DNA of 64,000 bases, taken from assembly GCF_900108105.1 (NCBI RefSeq), contig NZ_FNUR01000006.1, positions 1-64,000 of the forward strand. The letters are read 5' to 3'. Origin of the DNA: Butyrivibrio sp. Su6. GTDB taxonomy: Bacteria; Bacillota; Clostridia; Lachnospirales; Lachnospiraceae. Position numbers and translations under genes: made by a program. A model generated the notes under the pieces. That model did no database searches. It had not been told where the DNA came from and saw only the letters and a list, made by a program, of their open reading frames with translations. This document shows positions 7,847-17,141 of the stretch, one piece after another. The stretch's first letter is position 1. Every line of letters starts with the position of its first letter.

Positions 7847-8716
7847 GTGAAAACAAAGAAACTTACACCGGGACTAATTGTTAATGATCTGCTTTTAGCA
7901 GTACTTGCTTTTATATGCATATATCCTTTTTTGAATGTACTGGCTTACTCAGTAAGTGGTTATAATGCAGTGCTTTCAGGGAGAGTAACTTTTTATCCGA
8001 TCGATTTTAATATTGATGCTTACAGACAGATCCTTGGAAAGACACAAATTTGGATGGCGATGAAGAATACTGTGATCATAACAGTTGCAGGAACAGCATT
8101 AAGTCTTGTTCTTACAATTCTTGCATCATTTTCGCTTTCTAGAAAAGATTTGCCTGGAAGAAGCTTTTTTACAGCGTTTATTCTTTTTACTATGTATTTT
8201 AGCGGCGGAATGATCCCAACTTTCCTGACAGTCAAGTCTCTGGGACTATTTGATACAGTATTTGCGCTGTTTGTACCACAGTCCATCAACGTATTTAACT
8301 TTATCGTTATGAGAACATTTTTTAAAAATATTCCGGAGAGTTTGGAGGAGGCTGCAAGAATTGATGGCGCATCATACATGAAGGTATTAAATAAGATCAT
8401 TCTTCCTCTTTCGGTTCCTATCATCGCAACCATGGGACTGTTCTATGCTGTTGGTTATTGGAACACATATTTTGACGCACTTATTTATATTCAAAAGCCT
8501 GAACTGTATACATTACAGCTTCGACTCAGGAGTCTTTTGTTTGGAGAGGAGCTTAATAACTCTAATGCAAATGCAGAGGGTATCGGAACGCAGGTTATGA
8601 GCCAGTCTCTTAAGATGGCGACAGTTGCTGTATCAACAATACCTATTCTTATTGTATATCCATGGCTTCAGAAGTATTTCGTTAAAGGTGTAATGGTTGG
8701 ATCAGTAAAAGGATAA
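7847..8716 (+). CDS. ABC sugar permease, LplC/YtcP type
   Basis: Partner permease of the preceding gene, 289 residues with six helices. Family features are LLLAVLAFICIYPFLNVLAY at the start, the periplasmic FSGGMIPTFLTVK turn, the EAA loop EEAARIDGASYMKV at about residue 168, and the C-terminal YPWLQKYFVKGVMVGSVKG ending that marks the YtcP/LplC subfamily. The GTG start at 7847 is supported by GGGAGG 8 bases upstream. The 15-base gap to the first permease indicates one transcript. Confidence 0.92.
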   Translation: MKTKKLTPGLIVNDLLLAVLAFICIYPFLNVLAYSVSGYNAVLSGRVTFYPIDFNIDAYRQILGKTQIWMAMKNTVIITVAGTALSLVLTILASFSLSRKDLPGRSFFTAFILFTMYFSGGMIPTFLTVKSLGLFDTVFALFVPQSINVFNFIVMRTFFKNIPESLEEAARIDGASYMKVLNKIILPLSVPIIATMGLFYAVGYWNTYFDALIYIQKPELYTLQLRLRSLLFGEELNNSNANAEGIGTQVMSQSLKMATVAVSTIPILIVYPWLQKYFVKGVMVGSVKG

Positions 8717-8754
8717 TCATACCTCATATGGGGGTAAAAAATAAGGAGGCACTA

Positions 8755-10416
8755 ATGAAAAACAAAGTATTGAAAAACTCATTGGCTATTGCACTTGCAG
8801 CAACAATGGTAGTTGGATGCGGAAGTACAGCGCCGGCTGAGACGGGGGCAGAACCAAAAACAGAGACACAGACTCAAACAGCGACTAGTACTGAGAGCAC
8901 TGATAGTGCTACAGCTGCAGAAGCAAGTAAGTATCAGACAACTTACGGCTCAAAGCAGTTTGATAATGTGACGATCACAGTAGAACTCTTTGACAGAAGC
9001 AATGCTCCTGATGGCTCAACTATCACAGATAACAAGTGGACAAAGTATGTAAATGAGCAGATGAACAAGGTTGGAATCAACGTAGAGTTTGTCCCTGTTC
9101 CAAGATGGGATGAAGTAACAAAGATGCAGGCTATGGTAGCTTCTCAGACAGCTCCTGACCTTACGCTGACTTACACTTATGCTTATGCAGAAGACTACTA
9201 TAACCAGGGCGGAACATGGAATCTATCAGAGTTCATTGATGGAGCTGACCAGGCTCTTAACATGAAAAAATATCTTGGAAGTGACGTTATTGATATCGGA
9301 AGAAATGAAAGCGGCGAGCTCTATGGTATCGTGGCTAAGAGAGCTACAACTGCAAAGAGTAACTTCTTTATCAGAAAAGATTGGCTTGATAAGCTGGGAC
9401 TTGAGATTCCTACAAATCCCGATGAACTGTACACAGCACTTGATAAGATGGTTCATGAGAATCCAGATGGTATGACAGGTGTTTCTGGCGCAATTATCTG
9501 GAACGGTTGGAACTTAAAGCAGGTATTTTCAAAGATTGCAGGGGACCCGCTAAAAGTTAATGTATGCGGCGGTGGTGAGGATGTCATTCAGGATTACTAC
9601 GATCCTGGTATGTATGATTATTATCAGTTCCTTAATAAACTCTACAACGGCGGAATTCTTCACCAGGAGTATTATAACCTTGCAGAAGATGATTTCAAGA
9701 GTGAAATCGTAACCGGTAACCTTGGGTTCTGTGAATACAGCGTAAACGGTAATGTTGACGTACTTCGTGGATCACTTCTTAAGACATTAAAAGAGAATGT
9801 AAGTGATGCAGATTTTGTTTCTATTCCTCAGTTCAAGAATATAAATGATGGTCAGGTTTATTCAGCAGCATATGGTGCTGGCGGACTTATTGCTTTCTGC
9901 CCTAAGACAGCAAGTGAAGAAGTTGTAGAAGCATGCATGACATATCTTGACTGGATGTGCACAGAAGATGGCGGTTTTGTTCTTTATCATGGATTTGAAG
10001 GCGAACATTACGATATGGTTGACGGAGTTCCGGTTGTTAAAGATGCTGAATACAATGCTCAGGATAAAGACTGGATCAGAACAGACCTCTTTATTGTAGG
10101 TAATCAGGGATACTTCGAGACAGTTGATGACTTCAATAAGTGCACATCAAAGGAAGCTCCCGGATATGAAGATTATGTTATCCAAAACTATGAGTATGCT
10201 CTTGCAGGAACACTTAATCACGATGCATCCTACACATCACCTTCTACAGCAGATCTGATCACAGATCTTAACATAGCAAAAGATGATTATCAGGTAAAGA
10301 TGATCACATGTGCTCCTGAAGAATTTGATCAGATGTACAACGAATACATGGATGAACTTAAGTCAGTAGGAATTGACACAATCATTTCAGAGAGAGAAGA
10401 GCATTACAATAACTAA
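8755..10416 (+). CDS. Extracellular solute-binding lipoprotein, LplA type
   Basis: Substrate-capturing subunit of the importer, lipid-anchored outside the membrane. The N-terminus MKNKVLKNSLAIALA leads to the lipobox VVGC at residue ~22, followed by a Thr/Ser/Glu-rich linker. The mature part is a large (553-residue) cluster D-type sugar-binding protein typical of LplA. AAGGAGG is 6 bases before ATG 8755; the in-frame ATG at 8728 has none. The three adjacent oxidoreductases suggest a polyol, uronate or modified sugar rather than a simple hexose, but the ligand is not readable. Confidence 0.92.
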   Translation: MKNKVLKNSLAIALAATMVVGCGSTAPAETGAEPKTETQTQTATSTESTDSATAAEASKYQTTYGSKQFDNVTITVELFDRSNAPDGSTITDNKWTKYVNEQMNKVGINVEFVPVPRWDEVTKMQAMVASQTAPDLTLTYTYAYAEDYYNQGGTWNLSEFIDGADQALNMKKYLGSDVIDIGRNESGELYGIVAKRATTAKSNFFIRKDWLDKLGLEIPTNPDELYTALDKMVHENPDGMTGVSGAIIWNGWNLKQVFSKIAGDPLKVNVCGGGEDVIQDYYDPGMYDYYQFLNKLYNGGILHQEYYNLAEDDFKSEIVTGNLGFCEYSVNGNVDVLRGSLLKTLKENVSDADFVSIPQFKNINDGQVYSAAYGAGGLIAFCPKTASEEVVEACMTYLDWMCTEDGGFVLYHGFEGEHYDMVDGVPVVKDAEYNAQDKDWIRTDLFIVGNQGYFETVDDFNKCTSKEAPGYEDYVIQNYEYALAGTLNHDASYTSPSTADLITDLNIAKDDYQVKMITCAPEEFDQMYNEYMDELKSVGIDTIISEREEHYNN

Positions 10417-10427
10417 CCATACCTATG

Positions 10428-10454
10428 GGGAAGCAGTTATTTTGACTGTTTCCC
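10428..10454 (+). terminator. Intercistronic hairpin after the binding-protein gene
   Basis: GGGAAGCAGT / ACTGTTTCCC, 10 bp with a seven-base loop and only a weak U run. It could partially terminate or stabilise the upstream message, giving more binding protein than downstream enzyme. Confidence 0.5.
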
Positions 10455-10483
10455 TATATTAAAAAAGAGGAGTATTTGGGGCT

Positions 10484-11569
10484 ATGGATAAAAAAGATGG
10501 AATGAATTATGCACCAAAAGGTAAGCCGGCACCGGTTGTGAACAAAGGAGAATTCGTCATTGCAGCGATAGCCCTTGATCATGGTCATATCTATGGCATG
10601 TGCAATGGACTTATTGAAGCCGGAGCAACGCTCAAGTGGGTATATGACAGGGATGTAAAAAAAGCTGAAGCTTTTCAGAAGGCATATCCGGAGGTAAAAA
10701 TAGCATCTTCAGAGGATGAGATATTAAATGATTCGGAAGTAAAACTTGTTTGTGGAGCGGCAGAGACCTGGAAGAGGTGTGAGCTTGGAATAAGAGTAAT
10801 GGAGCATGGAAAAGACTATTTTACCGATAAAGCGCCACTTACGACTTTGGAGCAGCTTTCAATGGCAAAAGAAACAGTAGCCAAAACCGGAAAGAAATAT
10901 ATGGTCTATTACAGTGAAAGAATCCACGTTGAGTCTGCAGTTTTTGCTGGCCAGCTTGTGGATGAGGGGGCTATAGGAACACCCATCCATGTGGATGGCT
11001 TTGGACCTCACAGAGTAGGTAATCCAAAGGGAAGACCAGACTGGTTTTTTGAAAAAGAAAAATATGGCGGAATATTATGTGATATTGGTTCCCATCAGAT
11101 AGAACAGTTTTTATACTATTGCAGAGTCAAAGATGCGCATGTGGCATATAGTGAAGTTGGCAATTATGGGCACCCTGATTATCCGGAACTTGAAGACTTT
11201 GGCGATGCAATAATTGTAGGTGATAATGGTACAACCCAGCATTTCAGGGTTGACTGGTTTACCCCGGATGGCCTCTCAACCTGGGGAGATGGAAGAACAA
11301 TAATACTTGGAACTGAAGGATATATCGAGATAAGAAAGTATGTAAACATTGGTACAGGAGATGGAACCTGTGATCATGTTTATCTTGTAAATAAGGATGG
11401 AGAACAGCATTTTGAAGTTAATGGAAAAGTGGGGTTCCCATTCTTTGGACAGCTCATTTTGGACTGTATCAACAGAACTGAAAATGCAATGACGCAGGAA
11501 CATGCCTTTAAAGCGGCTGAATTGTGCGTAAAAGCTGAAATGGAAGCTAAATATTTAACGCATAAATAA
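10484..11569 (+). CDS. Gfo/Idh/MocA family oxidoreductase (1 of 3)
   Basis: Predicted NAD(P)-dependent sugar dehydrogenase or dehydratase-type enzyme. The N-terminal Rossmann fold starts FVIAAIALDHGHIYGM, an unusual variant in which the glycine-rich loop has LDHGHIYGM in place of GxGxxG. The DKAPLTT stretch corresponds to the family's EKP motif, and GGILCDIGSHQIEQFLYY carries the catalytic-site histidine. Length 361 is normal. First of three paralogues behind the ABC importer, which suggests stepwise oxidation and epimerisation of the imported carbohydrate. The atypical nucleotide loop makes cofactor use less certain. Confidence 0.85.
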   Translation: MDKKDGMNYAPKGKPAPVVNKGEFVIAAIALDHGHIYGMCNGLIEAGATLKWVYDRDVKKAEAFQKAYPEVKIASSEDEILNDSEVKLVCGAAETWKRCELGIRVMEHGKDYFTDKAPLTTLEQLSMAKETVAKTGKKYMVYYSERIHVESAVFAGQLVDEGAIGTPIHVDGFGPHRVGNPKGRPDWFFEKEKYGGILCDIGSHQIEQFLYYCRVKDAHVAYSEVGNYGHPDYPELEDFGDAIIVGDNGTTQHFRVDWFTPDGLSTWGDGRTIILGTEGYIEIRKYVNIGTGDGTCDHVYLVNKDGEQHFEVNGKVGFPFFGQLILDCINRTENAMTQEHAFKAAELCVKAEMEAKYLTHK

Positions 11570-11583
11570 TAGGGGAGAAAAGT

Positions 11584-12750
11584 ATGATAAACGTTGCAAT
11601 AGTTGGAACGGGTAATATTTCCAATCTTCATGTACAGGGACTGTTGGAGTTTCCTGAAAGATGCAAAATCGTAGCTCTTTGCGATATATATCCCAATAAA
11701 GCTGAAAGCATAAAAGAAAAATACAATCTTGGAAGTGATGTAAGAGTATTTGCTGATCATAAGAGTATGCTTGCTTCAGACGTAAAAATAGATTTAGTTC
11801 ATGTCTGTACACCACCTTATGTACATGCATCAATAAGCATTGATTGTATGAATGCCGGGAAAAACGTCCTTGTGGAAAAGCCAATGGCAGCAAGCCTTGA
11901 AGAGTGCGATAGGATGTTGGAAGCTGAAAAGAAAAACAACGTAACCCTTGGAGTAATAGCGCAGAACAGATTCAGAGATGGGGTATATAAGCTAAAACAG
12001 CTGGCAAAGTCAGGTCTTGCCGGTAAAATCTGTCTTGCCAGAGTTGATTCCCAGTGGTGGAGAGCCCATTGTTATTATGATCTTTGGTGGCGAGGAATCT
12101 GGGAAAAAGAGGGAGGTGGGCCTACGCTTAATCATGCAGTTCATCATATAGATATGCTCAATTGGATAGAAGAGAGATCTCCTGTTGAAGCGACGGCGGT
12201 ATTGACCAATGTTATGCATGATAATGCTGAAGTGGAGGATTTGTCACTGGCATGTCTGAAATATGAGGATGGATCTGTGGCAGAAGTTATTTCATCTGTA
12301 GTTAGCCATGGTGAGGAACAGGGAATCACTCTTCAGTGTGCCGATGCCAAGATTTCCATGCCGTGGAGTCTTAAGGCTGAGGTAGGAATGGAAAATGGAT
12401 TCCCGGTAGATGGGGGGAACACTGAACTTATCGAGAAAATAAATAAGTTCTATGATGAATTGCCTGATCTTAAATATGAAGGGCATACCGGCGAGATAGA
12501 TGATTACCTTTCCGCATTGGAGAATGGCAGAAAACCACTGATAACAGGAGAAGATGGAAAAAGAACGATTGAAGTAATAACAGCTATTTACGAAGCGGGG
12601 TTTGAAAAGAAAACTATCAGCCTTCCTATAGCTGAGAACTCGGAATATTACAAGGCTGACGGCATACAGAAAAACGCAGTGCACTTTTATGAAAAAAAAT
12701 CATTTGTTGAGAATTTTACAGAGGAAAAAATAACAGTAGGAAACTATTGA
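11584..12750 (+). CDS. Gfo/Idh/MocA family oxidoreductase (2 of 3)
   Basis: Canonical member with the NAD-binding loop VAIVGTGNISNLH at the N-terminus, the EKPMAAS motif near residue 100, and GGPTLNHAVHHIDMLNW in the substrate domain, which supplies the conserved active-site His. 388 residues. GGGGAG is 6 bases upstream of ATG 11584 and the gap to the first paralogue is 14 bases. Its stop overlaps the start of the third paralogue (TGATG), so synthesis is coupled. The reaction is inferred as oxidation of a sugar or cyclitol hydroxyl; the substrate is unknown. Confidence 0.9.
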   Translation: MINVAIVGTGNISNLHVQGLLEFPERCKIVALCDIYPNKAESIKEKYNLGSDVRVFADHKSMLASDVKIDLVHVCTPPYVHASISIDCMNAGKNVLVEKPMAASLEECDRMLEAEKKNNVTLGVIAQNRFRDGVYKLKQLAKSGLAGKICLARVDSQWWRAHCYYDLWWRGIWEKEGGGPTLNHAVHHIDMLNWIEERSPVEATAVLTNVMHDNAEVEDLSLACLKYEDGSVAEVISSVVSHGEEQGITLQCADAKISMPWSLKAEVGMENGFPVDGGNTELIEKINKFYDELPDLKYEGHTGEIDDYLSALENGRKPLITGEDGKRTIEVITAIYEAGFEKKTISLPIAENSEYYKADGIQKNAVHFYEKKSFVENFTEEKITVGNY

Positions 12751-13943
12751 TGGGTATGAAAATGGTTCGATATGGCATAATTGGAATTGGAAATATGGGA
12801 AGTGCGCATGCAAAAGCTCTTTTCAATGGTGAGGTTAAAAATTCGACTTTGACCTGTGTATGTGATTGTGATAAAAATCGGATTGACTGGGCAAGGGGAC
12901 AGTTTGGGGACAAGGTCTCATATTACGCGGATTATAGAGAGATGCTTTCGTCGAGTAATTTGGATGTGTGTCTTATTGCAACGCCCCATTATCAACATAC
13001 CAAAATGGCAATAGATGCCTTTGATAGAGGATTACATGTTTTAACAGAAAAACCCGCAGGAGTTGATACAAAGTCAGTTGAACTCATGGATAAAAAAGCT
13101 TTAGAGAGCGGCAAAAGTTTTGGGATAATGTTCAACCAAAGAACCAGCAATATATTTAGTGCCCTTAAGAGCTTTGTTGACCTTGGAATACTTGGAGATA
13201 TAAAGAGATTTAACTGGATAATCAGCAACTGGTATAGGACTCAGGCATACTATGAGTCATCAGGCTGGAGAGCATCCTGGAATGGCGAGGGAGGCGGAGT
13301 ATTGCTCAATCAGGCACCGCATAACCTTGATATATGGCAATGGATAATGGGAATGCCTTCATCGCTTACAGCTTTTTGTCATGAAGGGCTGTTCCATGAT
13401 GTTGATGTTGAGGATGATGCAACGATATATGCTGAATATAGCAATGGAGCAACAGCTACTTTCATAACTTCAACAGGAGAGTATCCAGGCAGCAACAGAC
13501 TTGAAATCAGCGGGACTTATGGCAAAGCAATTGCAGAAAATGGAGTGCTGAAACTTTTTCTTTTGAAAAAGGACGAGAGGAAGATTTGTTTTAACTCTAA
13601 AGAATCCATGCCTTGTGAAGAGGTTACAGAGATAGTCTTAAATCTAAAAGACGAACGGGATGGACATATTCTTATTATGGAAAATTTCAGTGATCACATT
13701 TTGAATGGAACAAAACTCATAGCACCGGGCGAGGAGGGAATTAAGAGTCTTGGAATCAGCAATGCTGCATATCTTTCTTCATGGAAAAGAAGTGTTGTTG
13801 ACCTTCCAGTTGATGAAGATGAGTTTTTATTTTATCTCAATAGAAAAAAAGCATCTGAAGTGTCTGACAAATTAGCTAAAAAAACTAAAGGTGCTATAAA
13901 GGATATGGGTAATTATAGCAGACGATGGTCTGTTCAATGGTAA
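12750..13943 (+). CDS. Gfo/Idh/MocA family oxidoreductase (3 of 3)
   Basis: Third dehydrogenase of the operon. The Rossmann loop YGIIGIGNMGSAHAKAL begins within 10 residues of the start; EKPAGVD is the EKP motif near residue 100, and GGVLLNQAPHNLDIWQW is the catalytic-domain signature. ATG 12750 overlaps the previous stop and has AGGA 9 bases upstream; a TTG at 12747 is a weaker choice. At 397 residues it carries a slightly long basic C-terminus (NRKKASEVSDKLAKKTKGA). A bidirectional terminator follows directly. Confidence 0.9.
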   Translation: MGMKMVRYGIIGIGNMGSAHAKALFNGEVKNSTLTCVCDCDKNRIDWARGQFGDKVSYYADYREMLSSSNLDVCLIATPHYQHTKMAIDAFDRGLHVLTEKPAGVDTKSVELMDKKALESGKSFGIMFNQRTSNIFSALKSFVDLGILGDIKRFNWIISNWYRTQAYYESSGWRASWNGEGGGVLLNQAPHNLDIWQWIMGMPSSLTAFCHEGLFHDVDVEDDATIYAEYSNGATATFITSTGEYPGSNRLEISGTYGKAIAENGVLKLFLLKKDERKICFNSKESMPCEEVTEIVLNLKDERDGHILIMENFSDHILNGTKLIAPGEEGIKSLGISNAAYLSSWKRSVVDLPVDEDEFLFYLNRKKASEVSDKLAKKTKGAIKDMGNYSRRWSVQW

Positions 13944-13979
13944 AAGAAAAAAGTGCCTGTAGGCACTTTTTTCTTTTAC
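13942..13979. terminator. Bidirectional terminator between convergent genes
   Basis: AAAAGTGCC and GGCACTTTT form the core, extended by A-rich and T-rich flanks so it works in both directions. It overlaps the stop codons of both the third oxidoreductase and the LacI gene. Confidence 0.9.
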
Positions 13980-15028
13980 ATTTTCGTAGATTCTCTATAT
14001 ATCAGATCTGTTTCTGTATAAGTGATGCGGTAGTTAAGATCAGGCTGCTCAATCCTTGACATGACCATGTTGGCAGCAGAATAGCCTATTATCTGGCTGT
14101 GAATATGACTGGTCGAAAGTGAAGGTGTCATTATCTTGGACTCAGGTGAGTCGTCAAATCCAAACAGCTTAATGTCCCTTGGACATTCGATGCCTAGCTT
14201 TCTAAGCCCATATAAAAGATCAAGTGCAACGAAGTCGTTGGCACAAATAAACATCTCCGGAAGTTCTTCCATGTTCTGAAGAGCCTTGAATAAATAATCT
14301 TTATAATGAGAATCATGACTGTGAACTTCTGAAAGACAGTATTTTTCATTGAATTCCAGATTATTGATGTACAGTGCTTCTCTAAAGGCAGTAAATCTCT
14401 CATAGAATGAACGACAGTGAGTTACCTGGCCTACGAAGCCTATTTTTGTCATGCCCTTTTTGCTCATATCGTTTATCACTGTGTAAATGCTTGTGGAATT
14501 GTCCATAAGCAGGATGTCTGCATTTAATGGTTTCCAGTAGCTTGCAACGGGAGCATCTATCATAAGTACCGGAATGTCAAGTTCGCACAGCATCTCACAG
14601 TAGGGATGGTTGAACATCTCGATACATACAATTGCCTTAGTGTTGTCGGGATTAAATGAAAGTGGGAGACTGAGGTCTGTCACATTGTTCTCATCTACTC
14701 TGTGCATGGTAAGGCTATATCCAAGAATCGATACCTCATTCTGAAACTTGTCGATCATAGTAGAAGCAAAGTGAGAGTTATTAAGAAGTCCTCCTGTGAA
14801 AAGAGCTATTTCCCCGGCAGCTTTATTTCTGGTAAAAGAAGGATTTTTGATATCAGCTACAGAGTTTGCATATGAAAACTGTTTGTATCCCATAGCTATT
14901 GCTTTTTCTAAAACCTTCTGCCTCGTTGACTCAGCTAAAACCCCCGTATTGTTGATTGCTTTTGAAACTGTATTTCTGGATACTCCAAGAGCATCTGCTA
15001 TATCCTGAAGTGTAACCTTGGTTGCCAT
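13976..15028 (-). CDS. LacI family transcriptional regulator
   Basis: Probable local repressor of the sucrose/fructan operon. The N-terminal HTH reads VTLQDIADALGVSRNTVSKA with the hinge helix following, and the rest is a periplasmic-binding-protein-like sugar sensor (DILLMDNSTSIYTVINDM, then IGFVGQVTHCRSFYERF, and FGFDDSPESKIM near the end). Length 350 is standard. ATG 15028 has CGGAGAT upstream. It is divergent from the importer genes, and the shared spacer is packed with a repeated ATGTAAAA element that is its likely operator. The effector is unknown; sucrose or a fructose derivative is plausible. Confidence 0.93.
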   Translation of the reverse strand: MATKVTLQDIADALGVSRNTVSKAINNTGVLAESTRQKVLEKAIAMGYKQFSYANSVADIKNPSFTRNKAAGEIALFTGGLLNNSHFASTMIDKFQNEVSILGYSLTMHRVDENNVTDLSLPLSFNPDNTKAIVCIEMFNHPYCEMLCELDIPVLMIDAPVASYWKPLNADILLMDNSTSIYTVINDMSKKGMTKIGFVGQVTHCRSFYERFTAFREALYINNLEFNEKYCLSEVHSHDSHYKDYLFKALQNMEELPEMFICANDFVALDLLYGLRKLGIECPRDIKLFGFDDSPESKIMTPSLSTSHIHSQIIGYSAANMVMSRIEQPDLNYRITYTETDLIYRESTKM

Positions 15029-15082
15029 TGTAATCTCCGTTCTTTAGTGTTTTTTCTTATGCATAACACCCATATCATTATA

Positions 15083-15207
15083 AAATGTAAAAATTATTGT
15101 GTCAAATGTAAAAATAAAATGATGCAAATGTAAAAGTATTATATTGACAGTTTTTTTACCATATGTTATATTTTACATACGCAAAAGAAAATGTTACAAA
15201 TGTAAAA
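15083..15207 (+). promoter_or_regulatory. Promoter and repeated LacI-type operators of the sucrose operon
   Basis: A near-consensus promoter, TTGACA 15144-15149, 17-bp spacer, TATATT 15167-15172. AAATGTAAAA occurs at 15083, 15104, 15126 and 15198. The first three are spaced 21 and 22 bp, two helical turns. An inverted copy (TTTTACAT, 15171-15178) overlaps the -10 box and is positioned to block polymerase. Promoter strength is inferred from the boxes. Confidence 0.75.
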
Positions 15208-15226
15208 CAGATGGGGAGGGAGCGTT

Positions 15227-16147
15227 ATGAATGCAAAAGCAAAGGACAACAGCTTACACAATACATTCATATATATTAAGCAGCATTGGCAACTGTACGT
15301 ATTCTTTTTGGGGCCTGCACTAATCCTTACGATCGTGTTCAGGTATGTTCCTATGGGAGGCATTCTTATCGCATTCCAGAAATATAACCCTTTCAAAGGA
15401 ATATTGGGGAGCGAGTGGGTTGGTCTTAAATATTTCAGGCAGTTTTTATCTTCGCCTGACTTCTTCCAATATCTTACCAATACATTAAAACTTAGTATTT
15501 TCGGTCTTCTTTGGGGCTTCCCAATGCCGATCATATTGGCGCTCTTGCTTAACAGAGTGACAAGCAGCAGTATCAAGCAGAAAATTCAGCTGGTTCTCTA
15601 CATGCCAAACTTTATTTCAGTCATCGTTCTCTGTGGTATGGTCAGAATACTTCTTTCAGTAACAGGACCACTTAACCTTTTGCTTGGAACGAGCATAAAC
15701 TTCCTTACGATCCCGGCAGCTTTCAGACCGATCTACATCATAAGCGGAATCTGGCAGGGAGCAGGTTGGGCATCGATCATGTACACCGCGGCTTTATCCA
15801 ATGCCAGCAAAGAGCTAAAAGAGGCAGCTCAGATCGATGGAGCGAATATCTGGCAGCAGATAAAGGCAGTTGAGTGGCCTGCTATAAAGGACATGGTTGT
15901 TATCCAGTTCATACTTCAGGCCGGAAACATCATGAGCATAGGCTTTGAGAAAGCTTATGCATTACAGTCAGATATGAACCTTGCTTCATCTGAGATCATA
16001 GCAACCTACGTTTACAAAAAAGGTTTGCTTAATGGTGATTACAGTTATTCCACAGCGGTAGGTCTTTTCAATACTATCGTCAATGTCATTCTTCTCATCA
16101 CAGTTAATAAAGTAGTAGAGAAGCTCAATGACGGACAGGGATTATAA
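15227..16147 (+). CDS. ABC sugar permease, LplB type (sucrose/fructan locus)
   Basis: Membrane subunit of the second carbohydrate importer, 306 residues, six predicted helices. It opens with a short hydrophilic stretch and then YVFFLGPALILTIVFRYVPM. The ATPase-docking EAA loop (KEAAQIDGANIWQQIKA) is at about residue 199. GGGAGG precedes ATG 15227. It follows the operator-rich promoter directly, so it is the first gene of the operon. As in the first ABC locus, no ATPase is encoded nearby. Confidence 0.92.
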   Translation: MNAKAKDNSLHNTFIYIKQHWQLYVFFLGPALILTIVFRYVPMGGILIAFQKYNPFKGILGSEWVGLKYFRQFLSSPDFFQYLTNTLKLSIFGLLWGFPMPIILALLLNRVTSSSIKQKIQLVLYMPNFISVIVLCGMVRILLSVTGPLNLLLGTSINFLTIPAAFRPIYIISGIWQGAGWASIMYTAALSNASKELKEAAQIDGANIWQQIKAVEWPAIKDMVVIQFILQAGNIMSIGFEKAYALQSDMNLASSEIIATYVYKKGLLNGDYSYSTAVGLFNTIVNVILLITVNKVVEKLNDGQGL

Positions 16148-16159
16148 GGAGATATCAAA

Positions 16160-17077
16160 ATGGAAAAATCACTTTCAATCAGGAAAAAGAGCGAGTTCGC
16201 AAGGGCTTCTCTTGGAGATAAGACATTTCTTCTTGTTGGATATATCATCCTTGCAGCATTTGTACTGGCTATTATAGGACCCATGGTCTATATCATAATT
16301 GCTTCATTCATGGATCCCATAACACTTCAGAATAAGGGAATAGTTTTTGACCTCAGCAAGTGGACACTCACGGCTTACGAGCGAGTAATGACAAACCCTC
16401 AGATCTGGACAGGCTTTTTTAACGCAGTGCTTTATTCAGTACTATTCGCATTTATTTCAGTATTTATTACACTGCTGTGTGCTTATCCAATGTCACGAGA
16501 TGATTTTAAGGGTAAAAAAATATTCAACACAATTTTTATCATAACGATGTTTTTTGGAGGCGGACTTATTCCTACATACCTTCTTGTCAGCAACTTAGGT
16601 CTTCTTGACAGTATGTGGGCAGTAATCCTTCCGGGATCATTTAGTGTTTGGAACATGATAATCGCAAGAACCTACTACAAAGGAATTCCAAGTGAACTTA
16701 GAGAGGCAGCAGACGTTGATGGAGCCAATGAGCTTGTGTTCTTCTTTAGAATACTTCTTCCTGTCTGCACACCACTTATTGCAGTGCTTATCCTTTGGCA
16801 GTTCGTTGGAATGTGGAACAGCTACTTTGATGCGATGATCTATTTAAACTCTGCAAACAAGCAGCCGCTTCAGCTGGTGCTCAGAGCAATCCTTATTCAG
16901 AACGAACCTGATCCTGGAATGATCGCAGATATGCAGAGTACAGCCCAGAGAGCACAGCTTGCAGAACTTTTAAAATATGCAACCATCATAGTTTCAAGCT
17001 TACCACTTATAGTTATGTACCCATTCTTCCAGAAATACTTTGATTCAGGAATTATGGTGGGGTCTGTAAAAGGTTGA
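16160..17077 (+). CDS. ABC sugar permease, YtcP/LplC type (sucrose/fructan locus)
   Basis: Second permease of the importer, 305 residues. The first helix is LVGYIILAAFVLAIIGPMVY, the extracellular FFGGGLIPTYLLV turn follows, the EAA loop REAADVDGANELVFFF is at about residue 182, and the C-terminus YPFFQKYFDSGIMVGSVKG is the subfamily signature, nearly the same as in the paralogue ending at 8716. AAGGAGATATCAAA leads into ATG 16160, 12 bases after the first permease. Confidence 0.92.
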   Translation: MEKSLSIRKKSEFARASLGDKTFLLVGYIILAAFVLAIIGPMVYIIIASFMDPITLQNKGIVFDLSKWTLTAYERVMTNPQIWTGFFNAVLYSVLFAFISVFITLLCAYPMSRDDFKGKKIFNTIFIITMFFGGGLIPTYLLVSNLGLLDSMWAVILPGSFSVWNMIIARTYYKGIPSELREAADVDGANELVFFFRILLPVCTPLIAVLILWQFVGMWNSYFDAMIYLNSANKQPLQLVLRAILIQNEPDPGMIADMQSTAQRAQLAELLKYATIIVSSLPLIVMYPFFQKYFDSGIMVGSVKG

Positions 17078-17141
17078 GCAGAACTTCCTTACAAAAAGAA
17101 GTTTTAAATAATGTAATGTTAGAGGGAAAAGGAGAGGAAAA

